From assembly GCA_947167125.1 (NCBI GenBank), contig CAMVGT010000005.1, positions 18,634 to 82,633 of the forward strand: a stretch of DNA of 64,000 nucleotides, written 5' to 3'. Below are positions 26,786-36,042 of this stretch, piece by piece. A model generated the notes under the pieces. The model saw only the letters and a list, made by a program, of their open reading frames with translations. It searched no databases and was not told the DNA's origin. A program made the translations under genes and the position numbers. This DNA is from an uncultured Erysipelotrichaceae bacterium (GTDB lineage: Bacteria > Bacillota_I > Bacilli_A > Erysipelotrichales > Erysipelotrichaceae). How positions within the stretch are numbered: position 1 is the stretch's first letter; each line of letters begins with the position of its first letter.

Positions 26786-29509
26786 ATGGATTACAAATCT
26801 ACGCTCCAGATGCCGAAAACCGATTTCGAAATGCGCGGCAATCTGGCAAAGAAGGAACCAGGAATTCTGGAAAACTGGGAAAAGAATGATCACTATAACC
26901 AGATCATCAGCAGACACAAGGGACAGAAGGCATTCATCCTGCATGACGGCCCTCCCTACGCAAACGGAAATCTTCATGCCGGCACAGCGATGAACCGTGT
27001 CATCAAGGATTTCATTGTGCGTTCCCACGCGATGAGCGGCTACTATACACCGTTCTTCCCGGGATGGGACACACACGGTCTGCCGATTGAAAACGCAATT
27101 CAGAAACTGGGTGTAGACCGCAAATCCATGTCACCGGCGGAATTCCGCAAGAAGTGCGAAGAATATGCACACAACCAGATCCGCACACAGATGGCGACAG
27201 AAAAGCGCCTCGGTCAGATCGCGGATTATGAACATCCCTACATCACACTGAAGAAGGAATTTGAAGCCCGCCAGATCCGTGCCTTCGAAAAGATGGCGCT
27301 GGACGGACTGATCTTCCAGGGACTCAAGCCGATCTACTGGTCTCCGTATAACGAAACAGCAGTCGCTGACTCCGAAATCATCTATAAGGATGTCAAGGAC
27401 GCGACAATCTATCTGGCATTCCAGGTTGCGGACGGCAAGGGAATCCTTGACAGCGATGACTACTTTGTAATCTGGACAACCACACCGTGGACCATTCCGG
27501 CAAACGAAGCTGTATCCCTGAACCCGGATCTTACATATGCGGAAGTTCAGACTGAAAAGGGCAAGCTGATTTTCCTTGAATCCATGACAGATCATCTGCT
27601 GGAAACATTCAAGCTTGAAAACCAGGGCGTTCTGCGTACATTCAAGGGAAGAGAACTTGAAAACATCACATATCACCATGTCGTTCTGCCGAAGGACTGC
27701 CCGGTTCTGGTCGGCGACCATGTCACAGCAGAAGACGGTACCGGATGCGTTCATACAGCCGGCGGCCACGGTCTTGACGACTACTACATCTGCGCAAAAT
27801 ACGGCATCGCTCCGATCTGCACAGTTGACGAGCGCGGCTATATGAATGAGGAAGCAGGACCTGAGTGCCAGGGACTGACATTCGAAGAATGCTCCAAGAA
27901 GATCATCACCATGATGAATGAGAAGGGCTGCCTGCTCGCGGTCAACACCATCGTTCACTCCTATCCGCATGATGACCGTCTGAAGAAGAAGGTTATCTTC
28001 CGTGCCGCAAAGCAGTGGTTCTGCTCGATCGAAAAGGTCAGGGAAGCAGTTCTGGATCAGATCCAGAATCATGTTGAATGGCACAACGAATGGGGCCAGA
28101 TCAGAATGTACAACATGATCAAGGACAGAGGCGACTGGTGCATTTCCCGTCAGAGACTATGGGGTGTACCGATCCCGATCTTCTACTGCGAAGACGGAAC
28201 ACCGATCATGGAAAAGGAAGTATTCGACCATGTCGCTGATCTCTTCGGCGAATTCGGCTCCAATGTCTGGTTTGAAAGAGAAGCGAAGGATCTTCTGCCG
28301 GAAGGCTATACAAATGAAAAGTCCCCGAACGGAATCTTCACAAAAGAATCCGATATCATGGACGTATGGTTCGACTCCGGTTCGTCCTGGACTGAACTGG
28401 AAGCACGCGGCGGCGAATATCCGTGCGACATCTACTTCGAAGGTTCCGACCAGTACAGAGGCTGGTTCAACTCTTCGATGATTGTCGGCACAGCCGTCAA
28501 GGGACGCTCCCCTTACAGAGAAGTTCTCTCCCATGGCTATGTCTGCGACTCCAACGGTGAAAAGATGTCCAAGTCTGTCGGAAACGTTGTCAACCCGATG
28601 GATATCATCAACACCAACGGTGCCGATGTATTCAGACTCTGGGCGATGAATGCCGATTACAAGCAGGACCTCAAGCTCGGTCCGGCAAATATCAAGCAGG
28701 TATCCGATCAGTACAGAAAGATCAGAAACACATTCCGTTTCCTGCTCGGCAATATCAATCCGAAGGATTTCGATCCTGCGAAGGATATGGTCAGCTATGA
28801 GAATCTGGAAAAGACAGACCGCTACATCCTGGTCAGACTCAACGATGTTGTTGAAGAATACAGAAAAGCGGTTCTGGCATATGACTATCTCAGCGCCAAC
28901 AAGGTTCTGATGAACTTCATGGTCAATGAACTCAGTTCCTACTACTGCGATTTCACAAAAGATATCCTGTACTGCGATGATCCTGAAGGACTCAGAAGAC
29001 GTCAGGTACAGACAGTCTACTGGCAGTGCACAGACGCGCTGGTCAAGATGTGGGCTCCGTTCCTGTGCTATACAGCTGAAGAAGTATGGACACACTTCGG
29101 CAGCACAGAAGAACCTTCCGTACACTACACCTCCTATCCGGAAGTGAAGGAATATGCGGATGCGGACGCTCTGCGTGAAGAATTCACAGCCCTCCTGAAG
29201 GTCCGTGACGCAGTGAACAAGTCGATTGAAAACGCAAGAAATGAAAAACTCGTCAATTCCGCTCAGGAAGCAGCAGTTGAAATCAGCTGCAGCCCTGAAG
29301 AAACGGCACTGATCGAAGGAACACTGAGCAATGTACCGCAGTGGTTCATCGTTTCCAAGGTCACATTCGCGGATGGCGAAGGCGAACCCGCTGTCACAAA
29401 GGCACCCGGCACAAAGTGCCCGAGATGCTGGAACTACAGCGAACAGCCGGATGAGGAAGGGCTCTGCCCGAGATGCCATGAAGTCATGGCAAAGACAATC
29501 AGCCGTTAA
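26786..29509 (+). CDS. ileS: Isoleucyl-tRNA synthetase
   Basis: Class I synthetase of 907 residues. The HIGH signature is PYANGNLHAG (57-66) and the KMSKS loop is at 593-597 (GEKMSKSVGN). The editing domain contains the TTTPWTIPANEAV block, and the C-terminus has a zinc knuckle, CPRCWNYSEQ followed by CPRC. GAGAGGAAAAAG precedes the ATG; an in-frame GTG at 26765 is inside the T-box terminator and is not used. Controlled by the T-box upstream. Confidence 0.97.
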   Translation: MDYKSTLQMPKTDFEMRGNLAKKEPGILENWEKNDHYNQIISRHKGQKAFILHDGPPYANGNLHAGTAMNRVIKDFIVRSHAMSGYYTPFFPGWDTHGLPIENAIQKLGVDRKSMSPAEFRKKCEEYAHNQIRTQMATEKRLGQIADYEHPYITLKKEFEARQIRAFEKMALDGLIFQGLKPIYWSPYNETAVADSEIIYKDVKDATIYLAFQVADGKGILDSDDYFVIWTTTPWTIPANEAVSLNPDLTYAEVQTEKGKLIFLESMTDHLLETFKLENQGVLRTFKGRELENITYHHVVLPKDCPVLVGDHVTAEDGTGCVHTAGGHGLDDYYICAKYGIAPICTVDERGYMNEEAGPECQGLTFEECSKKIITMMNEKGCLLAVNTIVHSYPHDDRLKKKVIFRAAKQWFCSIEKVREAVLDQIQNHVEWHNEWGQIRMYNMIKDRGDWCISRQRLWGVPIPIFYCEDGTPIMEKEVFDHVADLFGEFGSNVWFEREAKDLLPEGYTNEKSPNGIFTKESDIMDVWFDSGSSWTELEARGGEYPCDIYFEGSDQYRGWFNSSMIVGTAVKGRSPYREVLSHGYVCDSNGEKMSKSVGNVVNPMDIINTNGADVFRLWAMNADYKQDLKLGPANIKQVSDQYRKIRNTFRFLLGNINPKDFDPAKDMVSYENLEKTDRYILVRLNDVVEEYRKAVLAYDYLSANKVLMNFMVNELSSYYCDFTKDILYCDDPEGLRRRQVQTVYWQCTDALVKMWAPFLCYTAEEVWTHFGSTEEPSVHYTSYPEVKEYADADALREEFTALLKVRDAVNKSIENARNEKLVNSAQEAAVEISCSPEETALIEGTLSNVPQWFIVSKVTFADGEGEPAVTKAPGTKCPRCWNYSEQPDEEGLCPRCHEVMAKTISR

Positions 29510-29522
29510 TTCATTCCGATTC

Positions 29523-29555
29523 AAAGAGGCAGAAATAAAAAACTGCCTCTTTTTT
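29523..29555 (+). terminator. Terminator after ileS
   Basis: AAAGAGGCAG pairs with CTGCCTCTTT across 10 nt, followed by TTTTG. Confidence 0.9.
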
Positions 29556-29639
29556 GAATGCGGCAGATGCGGCTGTATTCATGACTGACCGGAAATGATG
29601 TAAAATCACATCAGATACATCGCTTTTACAGGAGGAGTT

Positions 29640-30153
29640 ATGAAATTTCTGCTTGATCTGATCAGATCGCCGCTCGGGGAAGTCAGCGGATTCATCTGCT
29701 TTTTTTGTGGGAGCTCTGTATTTCTCATCCATCTTTTCATTTGCGTCAAAAGATACAATCAAACAGTACAAAGCCGCAATCGGATCGCAGCGGGGGATTC
29801 AGGTTATTCTGATTCTTGCCGCACTCATGGGACTGGTTTCAAGGATTCCGTTCAATTATCTGGTATCGCTCAATCATAACCGCTATCCTGTTTCCGGCAT
29901 GCCGAGCGGTGAATACTGCTATGAGGCAGACGTGAAGGGGACAGACGGGACCGTATATGAAAATATCACGGTATCAGTTTTTAAGGCAGGTTCAAACAGC
30001 GAAGTCTTTGCGCTTTATCCGGATTCAGGAAAGATTGATCTTTCGGAAGGAACAGTGGAAAGAAACGGGATTGCGGCAGCGAAAACGGCAGCGGGACAGG
30101 AATATGAAGTGACTGTTTCCGATCAGCTGACAATACGGAAGATGTCCCGATGA
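29640..30153 (+). pseudogene. Membrane protein gene frameshifted in a T7 run (29700-29706)
   Basis: After GGAGGAG, ATG 29640 opens MKFLLDLIRSPLGEVSGFICFF; the frame then breaks at seven T. With six T it would continue as VGALYFSSIFSFASKDTIKQ and run to 30153, a protein of about 170 residues. That protein has two N-terminal membrane helices and a C-terminal extracytoplasmic beta-rich domain (GEYCYEADVKGTDGTVYENIT). Family not recognised. The cause is a one-base T insertion: a real indel, a slippage site or a sequence error. A TAAAAT box at 29601-29606 lies between TGATGT and ACATCA half-sites. Confidence 0.6.
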
Positions 30154-30260
30154 TGAACCCGTCAAAAAGCGTATTCGGATATCTTTTTGACACAGTTGCG
30201 TTTATCGGCGCGTTCCTGCTGGTTTATACAGTTTTCTCTTCAGCTGTAATCAGAGAGTGA
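30150..30260 (+). CDS. Predicted 36-residue membrane peptide
   Basis: ATG 30150 overlaps the stop of the preceding frame (ATGATGA). The peptide starts MMNPSKSVFGYLF and is mostly one hydrophobic helix (GAFLLVYTVFSSAVI), ending in RE. The overlap with the upstream membrane gene and the lack of any other reading in this gap support it; its size makes it uncertain. A bidirectional terminator follows. Confidence 0.5.
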   Translation: MMNPSKSVFGYLFDTVAFIGAFLLVYTVFSSAVIRE

Positions 30261-30287
30261 CCGGTCATCAGAAATGAATAAAAAAAA

Positions 30288-30322
30288 CATGCCCTGCAGA
30301 ATTTACTGCGGGGCATGAATTT
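30288..30322. terminator. Bidirectional terminator between the small membrane gene and metK
   Basis: CATGCCCTGCAG pairs with CTGCGGGGCATG around 6 nt, with A8 before and AATTTTTT after. It serves the plus-strand gene and metK on the minus strand. Confidence 0.9.
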
Positions 30323-30323
30323 T

Positions 30324-31418
30324 TTATAACTCGATCTTTTTGAACTGTTCCCAGGGCATATCCGCTTTTCCGAAATGACCGTAGTTGACTGTCTTACGGT
30401 AAATCGGACGGCGCAGATCCAGTTCGGAAATGATGTTGGATACAGAGAAGTTGAAATTCTTCATGACAATCTTCTGCAGTTCATCATCGCTGTATTCGGA
30501 TGTGCCGAATGAAGTGACATAGACGCTGACCGGCTCCGCTTTTCCGATTGCATAGGAGAGCTCGATCTGGCACTTGTGCGCAAGATGATTCGCTACAATA
30601 TTGCGGCAGACATAGCGTGCATAGTACGCAGCGGAACGGTCGACTTTTGTCGGATCCTTGGATGAGAAACATCCTCCGCCGATCGGTGCATATCCGCCAT
30701 AGGTGTCGACAACAATCTTTCTGCCGGTTGTGCCGGAATCGCCGAAGCTTCCGCCGAGAATGAAGGAACCGGACGGATTGATCAGATACTTTGTATTTTC
30801 ATCAATATACTTCGGATCGACGACCGGTGTGATGACTTCCTTGATCATCAGTTCACGCAGTTCTTCCTGGGTGATGTCCTTTGTATGCTGGGTGGAAATA
30901 ACGATGGTGTCAATTCCCTTGAGAACACCGTTTTCATAACATGCGGTGACCTGTGTTTTTCCATCCGGTCTTAAGCGGCTGTCGTTTCTTCTGACTTCTT
31001 CAAGTCTGGCAGCGAGCTTATGTGCCGTATTGATCGCAAACGGCATCAGTTCAGGCGTTTCATCGCATGCATAGCCGAACATGATTCCCTGGTCGCCGGC
31101 GCTGATCTCATCATGCGCAACCGCGCTGTTGATTTCAGCAGACTGTCTGTTGACCTTGACGAGCACATGATATTCCTCGTCATAGCCGATTTCCTTCAGA
31201 ACATTCAGCGCGATTTTTTCATAATCGATTTCCGCTTTTGTGCCGGCTTCGCCGTATACAATGATCAGATCGTCCTTGATGGTTGCCTCGACTGCCATGT
31301 GGCTTTCAGGATCCTGGCGGATCGCTTCGTCGAGGATGGAGTCTGCGATCATATCGCAGATCTTGTCAGGATGCCCGCTGGTGACGGACTCGGATGTAAA
31401 ATAATACTTTTCAGCCAT
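30324..31418 (-). CDS. metK: S-adenosylmethionine synthetase
   Basis: Makes SAM from methionine and ATP; 364 residues, a little shorter than the usual 380-400. It starts MAEKYYFTSESVTSGHPDK, with the catalytic HPDK and, further on, GDQGIMFGYA and the P-loop-like GGSFGDSGTTGRKI, both hallmarks of the family. The ATG at 31418 follows GGAAGGG; an in-frame start 7 codons upstream has no such site. It is controlled by the SAM riboswitch just upstream. Confidence 0.96.
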   Translation of the reverse strand: MAEKYYFTSESVTSGHPDKICDMIADSILDEAIRQDPESHMAVEATIKDDLIIVYGEAGTKAEIDYEKIALNVLKEIGYDEEYHVLVKVNRQSAEINSAVAHDEISAGDQGIMFGYACDETPELMPFAINTAHKLAARLEEVRRNDSRLRPDGKTQVTACYENGVLKGIDTIVISTQHTKDITQEELRELMIKEVITPVVDPKYIDENTKYLINPSGSFILGGSFGDSGTTGRKIVVDTYGGYAPIGGGCFSSKDPTKVDRSAAYYARYVCRNIVANHLAHKCQIELSYAIGKAEPVSVYVTSFGTSEYSDDELQKIVMKNFNFSVSNIISELDLRRPIYRKTVNYGHFGKADMPWEQFKKIEL

Positions 31419-31477
31419 AATAAAAACCCTTCCTTTCACGTCTTTTCAACAGCTTCAGAAAGAGCCATAGTTTATCT

Positions 31478-31580
31478 CTTTCTTTATCGATGTCAGCTTT
31501 ACCACCTTACCCGCATGGCCGCGGGCAGGTTGGTATGAGGTCACAGAGCTGACCCTCTACCTCATTCCTGATAAAAGACG
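31478..31580 (-). ncRNA. SAM-I (S-box) riboswitch of metK
   Basis: On the minus strand the S-box core is recognisable: TATCAGGAATGAGGTAGAGG, then TGACCTCATACCAACC, a GCCCGC/GCGGGT hairpin, AAGGTGGTAAAGCTGAC, and the closing strand ATCGATAAAG. Only the aptamer is certain. Downstream AGAAAGAG/CTCTTTCT can pair, but no U-run follows, so the mode of control is not clear. Confidence 0.85.
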
Positions 31581-31585
31581 CTATT

Positions 31586-31614
31586 ATTTAAGCAGAGAGA
31601 TATCACTGTGTCAA
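31586..31614 (-). promoter_or_regulatory. Promoter of metK
   Basis: On the minus strand TTGACA (31609-31614), 17-bp spacer and TTAAAT (31586-31591), directly before the SAM riboswitch. Confidence 0.75.
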
Positions 31615-31685
31615 CCGGAAACCATATACACTTTTTAAGGTTTGACTAAAGTGACGGATCGCTTATGATTCCATCAGATTCCATA

Positions 31686-31694
31686 TGCTATAAT
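31686..31694 (+). promoter_or_regulatory. Extended -10 promoter of the AI-2E transporter gene
   Basis: TGCTATAAT ends 18 bp before the chosen ATG at 31713. It shows that the longer reading from 31665 is not transcribed from this site. Confidence 0.6.
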
Positions 31695-31712
31695 TTCGAC
31701 AGGAAGATATCT

Positions 31713-32861
31713 ATGAATTTCAAAAATTTCAACGAAGAAGCATGGGAAAAGATCAAGGTATTTACACTTTCAGGAATTCTGATTGTTCTTTTCTATGTGC
31801 TGATGAATAACCTCTATATCATCGGCAATATCTTCTCGCTGATTCTCAAGGCATGTGCCCCGTTCCTTTACGGTATTCTGTTTACATTCATCGTTCTGCC
31901 TCTGAGAAAGCTGGCTGAGCGCCGGCTTCATAAAAGCACATCGCTGTCCGATAAAAACATCAGGAAAATATCAGTTGCGGTTTCAATGCTCGGATTTCTG
32001 CTTGTGCTGACCGGGTTCTTTGTGATACTGGTCCCGCAGCTGGTGGATTCCATCCGGATCTTCGTTGATTCTCTGGGAGGCTATGTCCGAACGATCCAGT
32101 CTCTGATCGAAAGACTGGCAGATTATGATCCCGGTGTGGCGGACTATCTTGAAAATATGGTCTCAGCCGCAGGAAAGAGCCTGAGCGGCTGGCTCACCGG
32201 CGCCCAGGGCGGCATGTCGAGAATTCTCAATTACTCCATCAATGTCGCAAGGGGGATCCTGAACTTCTTCATCGGCATGATCATTGCGATCTATCTGCTG
32301 TATGATGAAGAAAAATTCAAAAAGCAGATCAAGATGATCATGTTCGGATATCTGAATGAAAAGACTGCTTCCGATATCCTGCATCTGATGAGAATTACCA
32401 AAACAACATTCAACCGCTTCATTTTCGGCAAGTTCATTGACTCCCTGGTGATCGGCGCCATATGCTGGCTCTGCTGTGTGCTGCTGAGAATTCCTTATTC
32501 ACTGCTGATTGCGGTTGTGATCGGCGTCACCAATATGATTCCTGTCTTCGGTCCGTTTATCGGAGCGATTCCGTGTATCTTCATATTGCTGATCATCGAT
32601 CCGTTCAAATCTCTGGAATTCGCGATCTTCATCCTGGTTCTGCAGCAGGTTGACGGCAATATCATCGGTCCGTATATTCTCGGAGATGCGGTCGGTCTGC
32701 CGACATTATGGGTGATGTTCGCAATCATCGCCGGCGGAGCACTCTTCGGAATCGGCGGTATGTTTGTCGGTGTGCCGGTCTTCTCCGTCCTCTACGATCT
32801 GACGAAAGAGAGGGTGCAGAACAATCTTGCCCAGCGGAAAATTGATATCGATACGAAATGA
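31713..32861 (+). CDS. AI-2E family transporter (PerM-like)
   Basis: Membrane protein of 382 residues with about eight helices. Family marks are the N-terminal helical pair, a soluble segment after FVILVPQLVDSIRIFVDSLGG, and the C-terminal core GVTNMIPVFGPFIGAIPC with LQQVDGNIIGPYILG. Members of this family export small molecules or Na+/H+; the substrate here cannot be told. AGGAAG precedes ATG 31713. It stands alone and ends in a strong terminator. Confidence 0.88.
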   Translation: MNFKNFNEEAWEKIKVFTLSGILIVLFYVLMNNLYIIGNIFSLILKACAPFLYGILFTFIVLPLRKLAERRLHKSTSLSDKNIRKISVAVSMLGFLLVLTGFFVILVPQLVDSIRIFVDSLGGYVRTIQSLIERLADYDPGVADYLENMVSAAGKSLSGWLTGAQGGMSRILNYSINVARGILNFFIGMIIAIYLLYDEEKFKKQIKMIMFGYLNEKTASDILHLMRITKTTFNRFIFGKFIDSLVIGAICWLCCVLLRIPYSLLIAVVIGVTNMIPVFGPFIGAIPCIFILLIIDPFKSLEFAIFILVLQQVDGNIIGPYILGDAVGLPTLWVMFAIIAGGALFGIGGMFVGVPVFSVLYDLTKERVQNNLAQRKIDIDTK

Positions 32862-32862
32862 A

Positions 32863-32892
32863 AAGGGGCTGTCCGAACGGACAGCTCCTTTG
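32863..32892. terminator. Bidirectional terminator between the AI-2E gene and glnA
   Basis: GGGGCTGTCC pairs with GGACAGCTCC around GAAC, with AAAA before and TTTGATTT after. Confidence 0.8.
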
Positions 32893-32910
32893 ATTTCATG
32901 CATTGTCAGT

Positions 32911-35007
32911 TTACAGACTGAACAGCATATCCTCATACAGAGGAAGTTTATAGAATTCGTGGGAGGCGATTGTTTCATACGCGTCGATTGCGGCGCGCAG
33001 ATCATTCATCAGCGGACAGACATCATAGTAGATTGCTTTGCCTGTTTTGAATGTATCATTGCCTTCAATTGCCTTTTCCCATCCTTCGCCCAATGCTTCA
33101 AGCGCATTGTAGGTCTGATCGATCAGAGCGGAAAGTTCGCTGACTCTCTTTTTCAGGAAAGCCGGGGCGTTTTTGCCGCAGGCATTCAGGGAGGTAGCGT
33201 AGAAATTCAGCTCCGCAGTCATTGCCGGAAGGACATCCTTGCGGGTCATTTCCTGCATTGTCTTGACTTCAATGCCCATCACCTTGCGGTAGCGCTCTTC
33301 AAGGATGTTGCGGTTGGCATTGAGTTCCGCTCTTGAATAGATATCCAGGGAAGTGAAAAGTTCCACAACTGCCGGGTCGGAAAGCACCGCAACGGATTCA
33401 ATGAAGGATTTGACATTCGGCAGTCCGCGGCGGGCAGCTTCCTTGACCCATTCATCACTGTAGCCGTCTCCGGAGAAGAGGATCTTCTTGTGGCTGTGGA
33501 TGATGTTGCGGCAGATGTCGAGGGCTTTTTCACGGACATCCTGCAGATATTTGATTCCGTCCAGTTCATCCGCAATCTCATTGAGAGACTGCGCCATGAT
33601 TGCGTTGAGAACCGTGTTGGGGAAAGAAGCACTCATGGAAGAGCCGACCATACGGAATTCAAACTTGTTGCCGGTGAAGGCGACAGGGCTTGTACGGTTG
33701 CGGTCTGTGTTGTCATGCGGGATATAGGAGAGGCCGGAAACAGGATTGAAATCCGGCTTCTTTTCGTTTTTCTTGGCAGCCTGGGAGGAATGTCCCTGAT
33801 AGAGGCTGTAGAGAATATCTTCAATATAGCTTCCGAGATAAATGGAAATGATTGCGGGAGGAGCTTCATTCGCGCCGAGACGATGATCGTTTCCGGTGCA
33901 GGATGCGCTCATTCTCATCAGTACCGGATATGTATCAACCGCTTTGATAAAGGAACAGATGAAGACAAGGAAACGGATGTTTTCCGCCGGCTTGTCGCCC
34001 GGGGAGAAAAGATTCTGACCGTCATCTGTGACAATGGAGTAATTGTCGTGCTTGCCGGAGCCGTTGATTCCTTCAAAAGGCTTTTCATGGAGCAGGCAGG
34101 CAAGACCGTGTTTCTTTGCGGTTTTGCGCAGGATGTCCATTGTGACCTGGTTCTGGTCGACCGCCACATTTCCGGTACTGAAGACAGGTGCCAGCTCAAA
34201 CTGTCCCGGCGCCACTTCGTTGTGTTCTGTCTTTGCGTAGATTCCCAGTTTCCAGAGCTCTTCATTGACTTCCTTCATAAATTCGCTGACTCTGGCAGGG
34301 ATAGAACCGAAATAATGGTCATCGAGTTCCTGTGCCTTGGGGGCAGGGGAACCGAAGAGCGTTCTTCCGGTCAGCCGCAGATCGGCACGCTGTTCGAAGA
34401 ATTTCCGGTCAACCAGGAAGTATTCCTGTTCCAGACCAACCGAGATATTGCAGGATTTGACATCTTTATCGCCAAGCAGGTTGACGACTCTTGTCGCAGC
34501 TGTGCTTAAAGCGGAAATGGATTTGAGAAGGGGTTCCTTGCGGTCCAGCGCTTCGCCGTTATAGGAAACAAATACGGTCGGGATACAGAGGACTCTGTCG
34601 CGGATGAAGACCGGACTGGTCACATCCCAATAGGTGTAGCCTCTGGCTTCAAATGTGGCGCGCAGTCCGCCGGAAGGAAAACTGGAAGCGTCCGGTTCGC
34701 CTTTGATCAGCATTTTGCCGGAAAAGCGTGCAATCGGTTCGCCATCCGCGTCCGGTTCAATGAAGGAGTCGTGTTTTTCAGCAGTTCCGCCGGTCATCGG
34801 CTGGAACCAGTGGGTGAAGTGGGTAACGCCTTTTTCCATTGCCCAGCGCTTCATCGCGTGAGCGATCGCATCAGCGGTAGGACGGTCGAGTGTTCCTTCA
34901 TTTGCGACTGTTTTCTTCCATGACTGGTAGATCGGTTTGGGCAGTCTGTCAGCCATTTCCCTTTCGCTGAACACCAGGGATCCGAATTCTTCAAACGGTT
35001 TTTCCAT
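32911..35007 (-). CDS. glnA: Glutamine synthetase type III
   Basis: ATP-dependent ammonium assimilation into glutamine; 698 residues, the large GSIII type found in Bacteroides, Clostridia and cyanobacteria. Family marks are FTHWFQPMTGGTAEKHD near the N-terminus, the catalytic GLEQEYFLVD, GNDHRLGANEAPPA, and EGINGSGKHDNYS. The C-terminal extension of about 200 residues is also typical. GGAGA precedes the ATG. It has its own promoter and is cut off from the NifU-domain gene upstream by a terminator. Confidence 0.95.
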   Translation of the reverse strand: MEKPFEEFGSLVFSEREMADRLPKPIYQSWKKTVANEGTLDRPTADAIAHAMKRWAMEKGVTHFTHWFQPMTGGTAEKHDSFIEPDADGEPIARFSGKMLIKGEPDASSFPSGGLRATFEARGYTYWDVTSPVFIRDRVLCIPTVFVSYNGEALDRKEPLLKSISALSTAATRVVNLLGDKDVKSCNISVGLEQEYFLVDRKFFEQRADLRLTGRTLFGSPAPKAQELDDHYFGSIPARVSEFMKEVNEELWKLGIYAKTEHNEVAPGQFELAPVFSTGNVAVDQNQVTMDILRKTAKKHGLACLLHEKPFEGINGSGKHDNYSIVTDDGQNLFSPGDKPAENIRFLVFICSFIKAVDTYPVLMRMSASCTGNDHRLGANEAPPAIISIYLGSYIEDILYSLYQGHSSQAAKKNEKKPDFNPVSGLSYIPHDNTDRNRTSPVAFTGNKFEFRMVGSSMSASFPNTVLNAIMAQSLNEIADELDGIKYLQDVREKALDICRNIIHSHKKILFSGDGYSDEWVKEAARRGLPNVKSFIESVAVLSDPAVVELFTSLDIYSRAELNANRNILEERYRKVMGIEVKTMQEMTRKDVLPAMTAELNFYATSLNACGKNAPAFLKKRVSELSALIDQTYNALEALGEGWEKAIEGNDTFKTGKAIYYDVCPLMNDLRAAIDAYETIASHEFYKLPLYEDMLFSL

Positions 35008-35029
35008 AAGATTTCTCCTTTATGGGAAA

Positions 35030-35058
35030 AATTTAAGACAATATGCCTTTATGGTCAA
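35030..35058 (-). promoter_or_regulatory. Promoter of glnA
   Basis: On the minus strand TTGACC (35053-35058), 17-bp spacer, TAAATT (35030-35035). An AT-rich stretch with the 7-bp inverted repeat TTTCAAA/TTTGAAA lies upstream at about 35103-35120. Confidence 0.7.
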
Positions 35059-35148
35059 GAATTTTCATAAAAAGCGCAAAAAAATTCAGAAATTCAGTCA
35101 GATTTCAAATTATTTTGAAAAAAATACAGAAAAAATTCCGGATCAAAC

Positions 35149-35171
35149 AAAAAAAGCGCTTTTTCAGCGCT
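35149..35171 (-). terminator. Terminator after the NifU-domain gene
   Basis: On the minus strand AGCGCT-GAAAA-AGCGCT followed by TTTTTT. Confidence 0.85.
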
Positions 35172-35178
35172 CATATAA

Positions 35179-35484
35179 TCAATAGAATCCGTAAGGGGAT
35201 GCCTGCAGCATCTTCACGCTCTTGACTTCCGGAACCTCGTCCATCAGAAGAGCCTGGATGCCTTCGTTCAGGGTTGTGTCAATCGCCATACAGCCCGCAC
35301 ATGCACCGAGCATGGATACGGTAACAACACCGTCTTCATAATCGATCAGCTGTACATCGCCGCCGTCTGCCTGGATATACGGTCTGATTTTGTTGATGGT
35401 GTGTTCGATTCTGTCCAGCAGATCGTTTCTCTTTGCCCTCTCTTCGGGGGTCAGTTCCTTGATTTCTTCTTTGTTTTCTGACAT
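35179..35484 (-). CDS. NifU C-terminal-domain protein (Fe-S carrier)
   Basis: Small protein of 101 residues with the NifU-C (Nfu) domain: IRPYIQADGGDVQLIDYEDG then MLGACAGCMAID. The CxxC pair binds a bridging 4Fe-4S cluster that is passed to target proteins. An acidic-basic N-terminal stretch of about 20 residues precedes it. ATG 35484 follows AAAGAGG; an upstream TTG is less likely. It stands alone. It is a general iron-sulfur donor and is not next to the nitrogenase-like operon. Confidence 0.9.
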   Translation of the reverse strand: MSENKEEIKELTPEERAKRNDLLDRIEHTINKIRPYIQADGGDVQLIDYEDGVVTVSMLGACAGCMAIDTTLNEGIQALLMDEVPEVKSVKMLQASPYGFY

Positions 35485-35500
35485 TTTCAACGCCTCTTTT

Positions 35501-35980
35501 CTAGCCGATCCTATGCATTATCAGCGCGATCGCAATACCGAGTATAATACCGCCGATGACTTCGCCCCATCTGTGGCCGAGCACCTGCTTCAGTTTGATT
35601 TCGTATACAGGATCATTGAATACTTCCGGATTCTCCTCCTTCAGATCCTTGATCAATTGTTGCGTAACTTTCGCGTTTTGTCCACTGTAATACCTCACAT
35701 TTGCGGCATCATAGATGACAATAACCGCCATGGTAAGAGTGACCGCGAATATCGCAGAGCGGAACTGTTCCTGCATTCCGACCGAAACAGCAAGTGCGCT
35801 GACCATGGCGCTGTGTGAACTGGGGAATCCGCCGGATGCCCCGATCAGTTTCCAGTGCCATTGCCTGTGTCTGATATAAAAAATGACCGGCTTTACTGCC
35901 TGTGCAAGTACCGCTGCGATCATCGCCGACATAAACGGCTGCATTGACCGCAGTACCGCAATATACTCCCATCGTGTCAT
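35501..35980 (-). CDS. YuiD/DivPAP2-family membrane protein
   Basis: Divergent PAP2-family protein of 159 residues with four helices. The motif GGFPSSHSAMVSALAVSVGM corresponds to the SRTPSGHS-like active loop of acid phosphatases, and the DAANVRYYSGQNA block and C-terminal LGHRWGEVIGGIILG are typical of the YuiD group. The family's substrate is not known. TATAAT on the minus strand ends only 6 nt before ATG 35980, so the transcript may start at the ATG itself. A start at the next ATG (codon 13) is also possible. Confidence 0.85.
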   Translation of the reverse strand: MTRWEYIAVLRSMQPFMSAMIAAVLAQAVKPVIFYIRHRQWHWKLIGASGGFPSSHSAMVSALAVSVGMQEQFRSAIFAVTLTMAVIVIYDAANVRYYSGQNAKVTQQLIKDLKEENPEVFNDPVYEIKLKQVLGHRWGEVIGGIILGIAIALIMHRIG

Positions 35981-35986
35981 TCCCGA

Positions 35987-35995
35987 ATTATAGCA
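35987..35995 (-). promoter_or_regulatory. Extended -10 promoter of the YuiD-like gene
   Basis: Minus-strand TGCTATAAT, box at 35987-35992. It is only 6 nt from the start codon, so a leaderless mRNA is expected. Confidence 0.6.
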
Positions 35996-36011
35996 CACAC
36001 AAATTTTCCTG

Positions 36012-36020
36012 TGGTATACT
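36012..36020 (+). promoter_or_regulatory. Extended -10 promoter of the S1 protein gene
   Basis: TGGTATACT, 22 bp before ATG 36043. It is divergent from the YuiD-like promoter, with about 20 bp between the two -10 boxes. Confidence 0.55.
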
Positions 36021-36042
36021 TTCTGCGTGGCAGGTAAATGAA

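Noticed and set aside
35103..35120. TTTCAAA/TTTGAAA as a nitrogen-control operator before glnA
   Set aside because: The stretch is almost all A and T, where such repeats arise by chance, and it does not match the GlnR or NtcA consensus.
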